From assembly GCA_003245575.1 (NCBI GenBank), contig QKCR01000091.1, positions 1 through 55,330 on the forward strand: 55,330 bases of DNA, written 5' to 3'. Below the pieces are notes generated by a model. That model did no database searches and was not told the origin of the DNA. It was given only the letters and a program-made list of their open reading frames with translations. Within the stretch, counting starts at the first letter, position 1, and each line of letters begins with the position of its first letter. Position numbers and translations under genes: made by a program. This document shows positions 32,225-40,806 of the stretch, piece by piece. Origin of the DNA: Alphaproteobacteria bacterium. Its GTDB lineage: Bacteria > Pseudomonadota > Alphaproteobacteria > Micavibrionales > Micavibrionaceae.

Positions 32225-32629
32225 TTACTCTTTCTTCTCATGTGCGTCCGGCGCTTCAACGGCCTTAGCCAATTCTGCGGCGTCAAACAGGGCGTCAAAC
32301 GGATTGGGTTGGTTATTGGCTTTATAGACATAGGACATGACCTCGGCAACCGCCAAAAAGGCTTCAGAGGGAATAGGGCTTTCCAACTCGATTTTGGCAA
32401 GCATCTCGGCAAGCACAGCATCTTCGCGAACCTTGACGCCATTCTCAAAAGCCAGCTGCAAAATCTGCTCGGCAATTTTTCCCCGTCCGGCTGCGGCAAT
32501 GCGTGGTGTCAGGTCATTTTCATCGCCGACTTGAAGGGCCACAGCAGTCTGATTTTTAGGCTTTTTGCTTATATTTGAAGGGGTTACGCCATTTTCATAA
32601 ATATCAGTGGTGGGGGGCTCTTTTGGCAT
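32225..32629 (-). CDS. fhlB: FhlB, stand-alone FlhB C-terminal-like protein
   Basis: 134 residues from the ATG at 32629; the frame runs further upstream but only across the divergent flgB. It resembles the FlhB cytoplasmic domain after autocleavage: 'QTAVALQVGDENDLTPRIAA', then 'GRGKIAEQILQLAFENGVKV' and 'SPIPSEAFLAVAEVMSYVYK'. Such short FlhB homologues occur beside export genes. It may work in hook-length switching with FliK. First gene of its operon. Confidence 0.82.
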   Translation of the reverse strand: MPKEPPTTDIYENGVTPSNISKKPKNQTAVALQVGDENDLTPRIAAAGRGKIAEQILQLAFENGVKVREDAVLAEMLAKIELESPIPSEAFLAVAEVMSYVYKANNQPNPFDALFDAAELAKAVEAPDAHEKKE

Positions 32630-32689
32630 GGTTCTCGCAATGATGTTTAAGGAAATACAGATCCATAAGTAAACATAAGGGTAAGGATC

Positions 32690-33106
32690 ATGACAATTGA
32701 AAATATCGGCCTTTTTCAGGCTATGAACGCAAAAATGAGATATTTGGCTCAACGCCAGAACGTAATTTCCCAGAATGTCGCAAACGCTGACACCCCTGGC
32801 TATGTCTCCCAAGATCTCAATAAAGTGGATTTCTCTCGCATGGTCGAGAGAGTTGGGTCTCAAAATAAAATGCATGTATCGTTGGAGACGTCAAATCCAG
32901 CACACCAATTACCTGAAAATCAGGCGGCAAATCCTAAGGAAATTAAAAACAAGAAACCATTCGAGGTTTCTCCTGACGGCAACGCTGTTATTTTGGAAGA
33001 ACAGATGGTCCGTTCCAGCGAAACACAAATGGATTATAGCCTGATGCTGAACCTTTATCGTAATAACGTCGATATGATCAAAACAGCTCTGGGTTCAAAT
33101 AAATAA
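32690..33106 (+). CDS. flgB: Flagellar proximal rod protein FlgB
   Basis: 138 residues. Rod motif 'NVISQNVANADTPGYVSQDL' near the N-terminus and a C-terminal helix 'DYSLMLNLYRNNVDMIKTAL'. First gene of flgB-flgC-fliE-fliQ-fliR; AAGGATC precedes the ATG. Confidence 0.95.
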   Translation: MTIENIGLFQAMNAKMRYLAQRQNVISQNVANADTPGYVSQDLNKVDFSRMVERVGSQNKMHVSLETSNPAHQLPENQAANPKEIKNKKPFEVSPDGNAVILEEQMVRSSETQMDYSLMLNLYRNNVDMIKTALGSNK

Positions 33107-33124
33107 TAGGGAAGGGAGAAAAGA

Positions 33125-33538
33125 ATGTCTGACATCATCAACACCATGAAAATCTCCGGCGCAGGTATGCGTGTTCAAAGTGAACGTGTGCGCGTCATTG
33201 CCCAGAACATGGCAAATGCCGACACAGCTCCAAGCAAGCCGGGCGAACTCCCATACACACGCAAAACTATCACCTTCAAAAACCAGCTTGATCGTGAAAC
33301 CGGCGAAAAGCTTGTTCAGGTTGATAAAATCGAACAGGACAAAAAGGCAGACTACGTTAAAAAATACATGCCCGGTCACCCTGCCGCTGATGCAGACGGA
33401 TATGTGATGATGCCAAATGTTTCAAGCTTGATCGAAATGATGGATATGCGTGAGGCATCCAAGTCCTACGAAGCGAACCTGAATATGTACACACAAACAC
33501 GGGATATGGCCGCAAAAACCATTGATATTTTGAGATAA
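33125..33538 (+). CDS. flgC: Flagellar proximal rod protein FlgC
   Basis: 137 residues. Rod motif 'VIAQNMANADTAPSKPGELP' and the closing 'SKSYEANLNMYTQTRDMAAK' helix. It follows flgB by 18 bases after GGGAAGGGAG. Confidence 0.95.
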   Translation: MSDIINTMKISGAGMRVQSERVRVIAQNMANADTAPSKPGELPYTRKTITFKNQLDRETGEKLVQVDKIEQDKKADYVKKYMPGHPAADADGYVMMPNVSSLIEMMDMREASKSYEANLNMYTQTRDMAAKTIDILR

Positions 33539-33596
33539 AAGTCACATTTTAACGTTTGATGTGATAGAATAATAAGAGTTCAGAAAAGAGGATAAC

Positions 33597-33923
33597 ATGG
33601 CAGATATGATCGCAAATCCTGCAGCAGCAGCCAGCGCATATGCCAATACGGCAAAAACAGCATCCATATCGGATGGACTGAGTGGCTCCGCCTCGTCTGC
33701 ACCACAAACATCCTTCGGGACCCTGTTGGAAGACAGTGTCCGTAATTCAATTGAAACCTTGAAGCAAGGGGAACGGGCGTCAGCCGGTGGAGTTACGGGA
33801 ACTATGGACCCGTTGACAATCACCCAAGCCATCACAGATGCCAAACTGACATTGGAAACAGTGGCAGCTGTCCGTGACGCAGCTCTTGAAGCCTACAATA
33901 AAATCCAAAGTTCTGCGATTTAA
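33597..33923 (+). CDS. fliE: Flagellar hook-basal body protein FliE
   Basis: 108 residues. A low-complexity Ala/Ser start, then the FliE helix block 'SFGTLLEDSVRNSIETLKQG' and the C-terminal 'LTITQAITDAKLTLETVAAV'. FliE joins the MS ring to the rod. AGAGG precedes the ATG. Confidence 0.92.
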   Translation: MADMIANPAAAASAYANTAKTASISDGLSGSASSAPQTSFGTLLEDSVRNSIETLKQGERASAGGVTGTMDPLTITQAITDAKLTLETVAAVRDAALEAYNKIQSSAI

Positions 33924-33990
33924 CTTTATATTCTCCTTTGGCATAAAATTCAGGTTTGCCACGCTGGAGAATCGCGCCTAGAATGCATCC

Positions 33991-34257
33991 ATGAACGAAG
34001 AAGAAGTCATCGAACTGGTCCGCGAGTCCATCATGCTCAGTATTGAACTGAGCGCGCCTGTTATGCTTGTTGGACTTGTCGTCGGTACTGCAATTGCCTT
34101 GGTTCAGGCCTTAACGCAAATTCAGGAAGTGACCTTGGTCTTCGTCCCGAAAATTCTGGCGATTTTTCTCGCAATCTTTATTGGACTGCCGATGATGACT
34201 GTAACCTTGATTGAATTCATGAACGTGATTGCCGACAGGATTGTCGCGATCAAATAG
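33991..34257 (+). CDS. fliQ: Flagellar export gate protein FliQ
   Basis: 88 residues, two membrane helices (about 16-38 and 50-73) and the conserved 'ALVQALTQIQEVTLVFVPKI'. Normal length for FliQ. No strong ribosome site is visible upstream. Confidence 0.94.
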   Translation: MNEEEVIELVRESIMLSIELSAPVMLVGLVVGTAIALVQALTQIQEVTLVFVPKILAIFLAIFIGLPMMTVTLIEFMNVIADRIVAIK

Positions 34258-34277
34258 AAAGGCCATAGCAAAACATC

Positions 34278-35054
34278 ATGGCCGAGGGCGATCTCCAAAC
34301 ATTTCTGACAACGGGTGTCTTTGCTTTTATGCTGACATTCGTACGCATGGGAACAGTTCTGCTCTTGATGCCCGGTATAGGCAATGCGTATGTTCCGGGA
34401 AATGTGAAGTTGAACTTCGCGCTGGCATTTTCGTTTGTCCTTTTTCCATTGATACAATCAAAAATCCCGACGCCGCTTCCCGGTACATTCATGCTGTTCA
34501 CTCTGATTATTATGGAGTTTATCGTAGGGATGTTCATAGGAACAATTGCCCGTATATTGCTCTCCGCACTGGATATTGCGGGTATGGTAATCTCGACCCA
34601 ATCGTCACTTGCAAACGCCCAGATTTTTAACCCTGCCTTTGCCGCACAAGGGTCTGTTGTAGGAGGGTTTATCACGCTGGCGGGGACGTTATTGATTTTT
34701 GTCACTGACCTGCATCAATTAATCATTTCGGCTATGATCCACTCTTACGAGATTTTTCCGATAGGGAAGGTCCCTGATGTTTCGTCAATGACCATGTTGC
34801 TTGTACGTGAAGTATCCTATGCTTTTCTGGTTGCCATTCAAATGACCGCCCCGTATTTTGTGGTCATCCTGTTGCTCTATATCGGTATGGGGATCATGTC
34901 TAAGCTGATGCCGCAAGTGCAGGTTTTTATGATTGCCGTTCCGGTACAAATCTGGATCGCACTTGTGCTATTTACGCTCACAGTATCGACGATGATGTAT
35001 GCATGGCTCACTTGGTTTGCCAACGGCATGTCCATATTTCTACCGCAAAGCTAA
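34278..35054 (+). CDS. fliR: Flagellar export gate protein FliR
   Basis: 258 residues, several membrane helices. Conserved segments: 'FMLTFVRMGTVLLLMPGIGN', 'SALDIAGMVISTQSSLANAQ', 'NPAFAAQGSVVGGFITLAGT' and 'MSKLMPQVQVFMIAVPVQIW'. FliR closes the gate ring with FliP and FliQ. flhB, often next, is absent; transcription meets the opposing gene at 35065. Confidence 0.95.
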   Translation: MAEGDLQTFLTTGVFAFMLTFVRMGTVLLLMPGIGNAYVPGNVKLNFALAFSFVLFPLIQSKIPTPLPGTFMLFTLIIMEFIVGMFIGTIARILLSALDIAGMVISTQSSLANAQIFNPAFAAQGSVVGGFITLAGTLLIFVTDLHQLIISAMIHSYEIFPIGKVPDVSSMTMLLVREVSYAFLVAIQMTAPYFVVILLLYIGMGIMSKLMPQVQVFMIAVPVQIWIALVLFTLTVSTMMYAWLTWFANGMSIFLPQS

Positions 35055-35064
35055 ATCAGGAAGC

Positions 35065-35985
35065 TTATTTTTTTGACACTTCGTATTTGCTGAAGAATTT
35101 TATAGTGTCGCTTTGGGCCTGTTTCCATCTAGGCAGTTCGGAATAGGGCATGGTCAGGAAATAGGTCTGACCTTTCCCGTCTTCAAAAATCTGACGGCAA
35201 GTAAAGCCCTTTGGAAAAGAAATTTTCTGCATATCCTCTTGGGCCGGGAACTTCTCACCACAAACCTCGCGCGCTGCCATTAGTTTACCAGCATCTTTCA
35301 GCTTGTTTTCTGCTTTGAGTTTATCCGCAAGGGCAATACAAAATTCCGAGGTTGGGGCAACATTGGGCGATGTGCAGTCTAATACGGTTCTGCCGCTCGG
35401 AGCAGCATCACTGATATAGATAATCTTGATCGGTGAAGAGTGGACAGACTGTAAATTGCGAGGGTCTATTGTGCTGAAATATTTCAGGCCATATTGGTTT
35501 CCTGAAGGAAAAGGCTTCGCGCCGCTTTTCTTCATGCTCTCAGAAATCTCGTTAAAATTTATAGTGCGGGCTGCAACCGCCAATGTTCGCCTGCGCCCGT
35601 CTTCTGTGACTTTATCAATGGGATCATTTTTGCTGAACATGTGCGCAACGGATGAAGTAAAATCCGGATAGACGAAATCGAGAACGAGCATGGAGTTTGG
35701 TGAAATGGTAAAGCTGTCCTCTACATGATCAAAGGGAAGGATGTAGGCTTTGGGGATTTCATATGATCGCTTGCTTCCCGAAAAGGTAACAACTGATTTC
35801 TTGGCGTATAGCTTGTCTGACTGAATGTCAGATAGGGACGTAATCCCAATATTATTTAGGAATTTCTGAAAAGTTCCGAGTTGTTCTGGAGGGAGAGGCG
35901 TGTCTTCAGCCATCGCCGCCACATTCAGTAAAAGAAGAGCCGCTATGGCAAGAATAACAGATTTAACATGCATGGAACGGATCAT
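35065..35985 (-). CDS. Secreted protein, function unknown
   Basis: 306 residues. A signal peptide (about 6-26, ending A-M-A) and a mixed alpha/beta mature part with four Cys ('VLDCTSP', 'FCIALADK', 'VCGEKF', 'FTCRQIF') that could form two disulfides. Segments such as 'PIKIIYISDAAPSGRTVLDC' do not match a family I recognise. It stands alone between fliR (convergent) and rpsU. Confidence 0.65.
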   Translation of the reverse strand: MIRSMHVKSVILAIAALLLLNVAAMAEDTPLPPEQLGTFQKFLNNIGITSLSDIQSDKLYAKKSVVTFSGSKRSYEIPKAYILPFDHVEDSFTISPNSMLVLDFVYPDFTSSVAHMFSKNDPIDKVTEDGRRRTLAVAARTINFNEISESMKKSGAKPFPSGNQYGLKYFSTIDPRNLQSVHSSPIKIIYISDAAPSGRTVLDCTSPNVAPTSEFCIALADKLKAENKLKDAGKLMAAREVCGEKFPAQEDMQKISFPKGFTCRQIFEDGKGQTYFLTMPYSELPRWKQAQSDTIKFFSKYEVSKK

Positions 35986-36071
35986 GAGAACTCCTGCGAG
36001 TAAGTTATATAGGGAAAGTGTATAGAATTTTGAGGGTAGAAACAGTCTTTTTTAGCTAATTCTGAAATAAA

Positions 36072-36094
36072 AAACCGCCACAAACGGGCGGTTT
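36072..36094 (-). terminator. Intrinsic terminator of rpsU
   Basis: AAACCGCC / GGCGGTTT hairpin followed by a T run on the minus strand, 31 bases past the rpsU stop. Confidence 0.85.
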
Positions 36095-36124
36095 AAAATC
36101 TTTAGGCATATGGACGAAGCAAGA

Positions 36125-36331
36125 CTAGAAGCCTTGACGCTCTCTACGCTTACGGTCCAGCTTACGCCAACGACGAACGGATTCGGCCTTTTCGCGTTTC
36201 TTCTTCTCGGAAGGTTTTTCGAAGTCACGACGCATTTTCATTTCACGGAAAATACCTTCGCGCTGCATTTTTTTCTTCAACACACGCAGAGCTTGCTCAA
36301 CGTTATTGTCACGAACTGATACAGTTACCAA
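36125..36331 (-). CDS. rpsU: Ribosomal protein bS21
   Basis: 68 residues, TTG start nine bases after AAGGGG. It begins [20 protein letters not shown] (after Met) and is strongly basic throughout, ending R-R-E-R-Q-G-F, the standard bS21 form. It helps the 30S subunit select start sites. Monocistronic, with its own terminator. Confidence 0.95.
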   Translation of the reverse strand: MVTVSVRDNNVEQALRVLKKKMQREGIFREMKMRRDFEKPSEKKKREKAESVRRWRKLDRKRRERQGF

Positions 36332-36423
36332 CTAAAATCACCCCTTTCCGGTCTAGAATAGGCGGACTTTGTACCATGTTGGGGAATCATTGCAAGTAAA
36401 AAAGACAGAAAAACCCACAAAAA

Positions 36424-38535
36424 TCAGGCATTCAGGGTTGACGCTTCAAGCTCATCCCCAAAATCAACCCATTGGTCTGGCCGAAATTGGAAACTCAGAT
36501 CTCCTACAAGCTGCGATCTTTCAACGGCTCCTGCATATATCTGCTTCATGCGGGATTGCATAGGCGTGCTCAATGGAGTGCGCGTACGCATCACCAAATC
36601 AAGGCGCGTAGATGCCTCTGATGGTTGTAAGAAACCGTCAATTTGAACGTCCCCCATTCGGGAAAGGTTAAGGTCAAAGAGGAAGCGCATGCGTCGCCGT
36701 TTGCGTTCTGCCTCATCTTCAGGGCTTTGTTCCATTTCCTTGTAATATAAGGGAATTTTATGAATATTCTGATCCCATGTGAACGGGATGTAGACACCGC
36801 GCCAATCACCTGAAATGGCGGTATTCTCGCCACGACCGTTACGTGTGATTTCTGTGCTCAAGGCATCAAGTAAAGACTTGCCACGCGCTGATTGACGCAG
36901 CAAATCAAGTGCATTTGATGGCATAAAGCTCTCTAGATCTCCGCCCCTGAACAGACTTAGGAAAAGGGTGGCTAAGGCCCCTAAATTAGCGGGATGTGCC
37001 GGAGACGGGAGCATATTGGACATGGCGTGGGCTGCGGATGCCGCTGTTAGGCCTGCGCCCAAATTACTTGCAGCCTGCATTTGCAGAAAATCTAGAATAT
37101 CCTGTAGGCTTGTCCAAATCGGGTTTTTCGCGGCTTCAATGGGCTGACCGAGCGGTTGAACGGATAAAAATAATCTTGAAGCTACAGACGAAGATGACTC
37201 GGCGGTGCTTGTGGAGGTGGATATGCCCCCTGGAAGGCCGGCGGTTAAGTTATCTGCCTGAAATTGCATAGCATAATACTGGGGAATGGAGCTGCCTGAC
37301 GGAAGCAAGGCTAGAATGGGTAGATTTTGGCTTGTCGCTCCAACCATCTGCCCGACTGTTGTAAACGTGCTTAAACCGGCTGTGGAATGTGAACCCGTTC
37401 CTCCCGATTGAAGTGTTACGAAAATCTGCCCATTATTAAGTGAGACACTTCTGTTCGTTCCCGAGAGGTCAGGGATATGCCCGATTGCAGCTGACATGGG
37501 CGTGGGCGAAGGAGGACTTGTTAAGGATTGAGTTGAGGATATGGGTCCACCAAACGCCGTTTTTGAGGGGGCGGAAAACGGAGATGGTAGAAAGCTTTCT
37601 CCCGCATTCTCTGACGCAGAATTCGGGAAAATATGCGTCGCAAGAATTTGGGCATCCAATGATGCGGATGGAGAAAAAAGACCTTGGCCTAAAAGAGCAT
37701 TTGAGGCGCCATCTTTAAGGGGGCCAATAAGGGAATTATTAGATAAACCAGACAATTGAAGAATATTCTTGATATTTTGAATCAGGGAATTTGACGTGTC
37801 ATCTGGTGCATCAACAAGGCTGCCTGGTATAGTAATTTGAGAAAGAAGCGCAGCAATGCCCGACTTAAGTGCACCAGTTTGAGGGCCGTTAGCCTGTTGA
37901 TAGAACTCTACCAATCCGCTGAGGATTTGTTCAAGCGAGCTTGTAGATGCAAGAGGGCCTGCGCCTATATTGTTCAGAGCAGATGGGGAAATCGGGGTAA
38001 GACGAACATATTGCCCGATTTCAAGGTTGCCTTTGGCAATGGGGGCATTGGCTCGTGATTCTGCCAAAGATTGTGTTAAAGCCTCTGATTTGGATGAGAT
38101 GACATTTTCTAACGTCCTAGGATCAATATGCGAGGACCTATCCAGTCGTGTGGGTTCTTGCTGCGTTTCTGCGCGAATGGTTTGAGCAAGTGTAGGGGCT
38201 TGTTGCTGGGAGGAACTTGATGATTGCGTAGAGCTATCAGGTCTTATCTGTGCACTTTGGGGAGGTCGACCTGCGGGAACATCAATTTCTATTCTTGTTC
38301 CTTTTGGAAGTGATTGACGGTCCTTTAAAACCAACTCAACAAGTCCGCGCTCTGTTTCAACTAAGACACTTCCGCGATCAGTTTGTCCCGTAACTTCACC
38401 TCGAAGTTGAACGGGAGAGGCATTGCTCTCAAGACTGGATGGAACGGCAATAAGCTTAACCGCAACGGCTTGAATGGCAGCCTTGACGCTTTGCGTCGCC
38501 TGAAGAGGGGGTAAAATGGGCGGACCTGAAGACAT
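36424..38535 (-). CDS. Large FliK-like protein
   Basis: 703 residues. The N-terminus has a small beta domain (about 45-90, 'LRGEVTGQTDRGSVLVETER') followed by a long Ser/Gln/Pro/Gly-rich region (about 95-540). The C-terminal ~150 residues contain 'RRRMRFLFDLNLSRMGDVQI', 'DGFLQPSEASTRLDLVMRTR' and 'VGDLSFQFRPDQWVDFG', a FliK-related domain seen in alphaproteobacterial flagellar loci, different from the Flg_hook domain of the fliK at 8989. It lies directly downstream of flhF-flhG. An extended -10 lies six bases before the ATG, so the transcript may be leaderless. Confidence 0.65.
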   Translation of the reverse strand: MSSGPPILPPLQATQSVKAAIQAVAVKLIAVPSSLESNASPVQLRGEVTGQTDRGSVLVETERGLVELVLKDRQSLPKGTRIEIDVPAGRPPQSAQIRPDSSTQSSSSSQQQAPTLAQTIRAETQQEPTRLDRSSHIDPRTLENVISSKSEALTQSLAESRANAPIAKGNLEIGQYVRLTPISPSALNNIGAGPLASTSSLEQILSGLVEFYQQANGPQTGALKSGIAALLSQITIPGSLVDAPDDTSNSLIQNIKNILQLSGLSNNSLIGPLKDGASNALLGQGLFSPSASLDAQILATHIFPNSASENAGESFLPSPFSAPSKTAFGGPISSTQSLTSPPSPTPMSAAIGHIPDLSGTNRSVSLNNGQIFVTLQSGGTGSHSTAGLSTFTTVGQMVGATSQNLPILALLPSGSSIPQYYAMQFQADNLTAGLPGGISTSTSTAESSSSVASRLFLSVQPLGQPIEAAKNPIWTSLQDILDFLQMQAASNLGAGLTAASAAHAMSNMLPSPAHPANLGALATLFLSLFRGGDLESFMPSNALDLLRQSARGKSLLDALSTEITRNGRGENTAISGDWRGVYIPFTWDQNIHKIPLYYKEMEQSPEDEAERKRRRMRFLFDLNLSRMGDVQIDGFLQPSEASTRLDLVMRTRTPLSTPMQSRMKQIYAGAVERSQLVGDLSFQFRPDQWVDFGDELEASTLNA

Positions 38536-38541
38536 GCTACC

Positions 38542-38547
38542 AGTATA
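38542..38547 (-). promoter_or_regulatory. Extended -10 immediately before the FliK-like gene
   Basis: TGTTATACT on the minus strand (hexamer at 38547-38542), only six bases before the ATG at 38535. A transcript starting at the usual distance would begin at about the A of the ATG. Confidence 0.45.
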
Positions 38548-38554
38548 ACAGAAA

Positions 38555-38597
38555 AGCCCCGGAGAGCTAAGGCATAACTGGCCTGTGATCCGGGGCT
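38555..38597 (-). terminator. Terminator after flhF-flhG
   Basis: AGCCCCGGA / TCCGGGGCT, nine perfect pairs around a 25-base loop, followed on the minus strand by TTTTCTG, 34 bases past the flhG stop. Confidence 0.75.
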
Positions 38598-38630
38598 ATT
38601 TCAATTATCTTGTTGTGCGGCAAGGAAAAC

Positions 38631-39482
38631 TTAACCGCGACCAGCTTTTAGCAAAGATTTGGCCTCTTCAACCATCTCTTTGTAGGCGTATTGCGCAATC
38701 TTCTCGATGTCACCTGCTGCATCACAGTTCGGAGAACGGGTCAGCAATGGGGTTTGGTGACGGATGGTTTCTTTAACTTTTGGGTCCTGGCGAACCATTC
38801 CTGCCAAAGGAGGGGACAGACGCAGGAAGTTTTCACAAGCCTTGAGTAAGGTTTTGTATGTTTTCTCGCCTTCGGTTTTACTGCTGGCCATATTAACGAC
38901 AACAGAAACATTTTTGGACATGCCCGCTGCTGATCCCAATTTGATGAAGGCATACGCATCCGTCAAAGAAGTTGGCTCGTCAGTAGACACCAGTAAGGTG
39001 CGAGTTGCGCAGGCCGAGAACATACGCACAGTACGGTCAACACCGGCACCAAGGTCAATGATGACTACATCATAATCGTCTGCCAATTCGATGAGTTGGT
39101 CGCGAAGCATGGCAAGACGTTGGCTTGGTAAAGCTGAAAGGGATGCTTGACCTGAACGGCCTGCAATAATATCAAATCCGCCATCTTCGTAACGTTGAAC
39201 AACTTTATCCAAAGAAAGGCGTCCACGGATCACATCGTTCAAATCGCGCTTTGGCATCAGGCCCAATTGCACGTCAACGTTGGCTAGTCCCAAATCACCA
39301 TCAAACAGCAAGACTTTCTTGCCCATGCGGCTAAGTGCGTGGGTGAGGGAGATCGAGAAGAATGTTTTCCCGACGCCACCTTTTCCTGATGCAACGGCGA
39401 GAATATTCTTTCCGCGCGGGAAAGATGATCCTGACGTATCGGTTGAAGAGATTGATTGTGCGATCTTGGTATCTGTAGCCAT
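38631..39482 (-). CDS. flhG: Flagellar number regulator FlhG (MinD/ParA-type ATPase)
   Basis: 283 residues from the ATG at 39482, which has AGGA eight bases upstream; the ATG at 39491 overlaps the flhF stop but lacks a site. Deviant Walker A 'ASGKGGVGKTFFSISLTHAL', Walker B-type 'YDVVIIDLGAGVD' and 'VLLFDGDLGLANVDVQLGLM' identify the FlhG/FleN/YlxH family. FlhG controls flagellar number by stimulating FlhF GTPase. Coupled to flhF. Confidence 0.92.
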   Translation of the reverse strand: MATDTKIAQSISSTDTSGSSFPRGKNILAVASGKGGVGKTFFSISLTHALSRMGKKVLLFDGDLGLANVDVQLGLMPKRDLNDVIRGRLSLDKVVQRYEDGGFDIIAGRSGQASLSALPSQRLAMLRDQLIELADDYDVVIIDLGAGVDRTVRMFSACATRTLLVSTDEPTSLTDAYAFIKLGSAAGMSKNVSVVVNMASSKTEGEKTYKTLLKACENFLRLSPPLAGMVRQDPKVKETIRHQTPLLTRSPNCDAAGDIEKIAQYAYKEMVEEAKSLLKAGRG

Positions 39483-39487
39483 TATCG

Positions 39488-40582
39488 TCATCCTGTCGTT
39501 TTGTGGCGTGAATGTGAGGAAGTAGAGGTTTGAGAGCTTTGCTCCGAACGGGCTGACTTTTGATCAGATCCGGACGGAAAGAAAAATGAGGCGAGTTTGC
39601 GTGGTGACAGAGGCTCCAGACCATCTGCGACGCTGGTTGTTGCGCTATAATCTGCAAAGGATAGCCCACCTTGTTGAGCGGCGCAAAGCAAACCACCGAG
39701 GCGACGCGCAATATCAAGGCGCGTTGCCACCATGCGTTTAACTCCGAGCGCAGAAAAGATGCGTGCCATTTCTCCGGTCTCGATAGCATCGCCTGCTGCG
39801 GCAATAGTCAACACGGGTTCAATATCTCCGACAGCGATCAGGCGTGCTAGGGCCGTCATGTCGCTGGTAGCAAACGGATTAATGCCCGGCGTATCAATCA
39901 AAATTTGGTCCATATGGCGCAAAGAGGCGATTTGGCGTTTCAAATCTTCCGCAGTCCGCGCCGTCTTGAGCTCGATATTCAAAAGTTTTGTAAATGCCTG
40001 AAGCTGTTCAATAGCCCCGGCGCGAACGACATCGGTTGTGATTACTGCAACCTTCAGGTCGTCAAGAACCGCACGTGCAGCTTGCTTGGCAACAACCAGA
40101 GTTTTCCCTGCGCCGGGTGTGCCGACAAACATCAGAGCTTTTTTGTAAGGAACACTGGGGAGTGGCGTATAGGTAAATAGAGAATCTAGTGCGCCGACAA
40201 AAGCAATTGATGGTTCATCAACGCTGAGAACTTCGGCACAATTTACGATTTGGTCCAGAACTTCTTCGGGGACACCGTGCGAGAGCATGACATCAATAAT
40301 AGTCTCTGCAAGGCTATCATTCTCATCAATTTCGTCATCATATTGAAGCCAGTCATCTTCATCGGCAACGCTGCCATGAAGTTCTTGTCCGAATTCGAAC
40401 GCAATAGCACGTGCCCGCGCCGTAGCAGCAGGCATGTCATCCTCGATCGCAGCAGTCACGCGCACCGATTTTCCGCCATTCTCTTCACGAGTAGCGATGA
40501 TAATGGCGTCTTCTCCAAGAGCTTCGCGCACTAACTGCATTGCTTCGGTCATAGTTTTTGCATAAAACGACTTGAGTCGCAT
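39488..40582 (-). CDS. flhF: Flagellar placement GTPase FlhF (SRP-type)
   Basis: 364 residues. N-terminal basic/helical region with 'KTMTEAMQLVREALGEDAII', a variable acidic stretch, then the NG domain: P-loop GTPGAGKT (about 155), 'VAVITTDVVRAGAIEQLQAF', 'DQILIDTPGINPF'. The final region is short of some longer FlhF proteins. FlhF sets the pole for the first flagellum. A perfect CtrA box lies about 110 bases upstream. Confidence 0.93.
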   Translation of the reverse strand: MRLKSFYAKTMTEAMQLVREALGEDAIIIATREENGGKSVRVTAAIEDDMPAATARARAIAFEFGQELHGSVADEDDWLQYDDEIDENDSLAETIIDVMLSHGVPEEVLDQIVNCAEVLSVDEPSIAFVGALDSLFTYTPLPSVPYKKALMFVGTPGAGKTLVVAKQAARAVLDDLKVAVITTDVVRAGAIEQLQAFTKLLNIELKTARTAEDLKRQIASLRHMDQILIDTPGINPFATSDMTALARLIAVGDIEPVLTIAAAGDAIETGEMARIFSALGVKRMVATRLDIARRLGGLLCAAQQGGLSFADYSATTSVADGLEPLSPRKLASFFFPSGSDQKSARSEQSSQTSTSSHSRHKTTG

Positions 40583-40691
40583 GGGTGGGATTCCAGACTG
40601 ATTCGCTTACAGTATAGTCAATCTGCCGATTCCTGACCAGCACAATATCAAACAAATATAAAAGGGCGCACCCTATCTGACCACATAAAGG

Positions 40692-40706
40692 TTAATGGAG
40701 TGTTAA
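40692..40706 (-). promoter_or_regulatory. Perfect CtrA box upstream of flhF
   Basis: On the minus strand TTAA-CACTCCA-TTAACC: both TTAA halves at exact N7 spacing, plus the extra CC seen in many CtrA sites. It is the nearest regulatory motif to flhF; no clear -10 could be fixed. Confidence 0.6.
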
Positions 40707-40733
40707 TAGATTCTTGACCTGAATTTATCTTGA

Positions 40734-40773
40734 AAAAATCAGGCTGATTATTTGCATAAATAATTAATCGGCC
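40734..40773 (-). terminator. Probable terminator after the chemoreceptor gene
   Basis: Minus-strand GGC...ATTATT / AATAAT...GCC hairpin with internal mismatches, followed by a run of six T's, between the chemoreceptor stop (40807) and flhF. Confidence 0.45.
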
Positions 40774-40806
40774 AAAAATATATCATAGGGAGGGGGCGGT
40801 GCAGGG

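Noticed and set aside
32630-32875. N-terminal extension of fhlB
   Set aside because: It only overlaps flgB on the other strand; the conserved FlhB-like part begins after the ATG at 32629.
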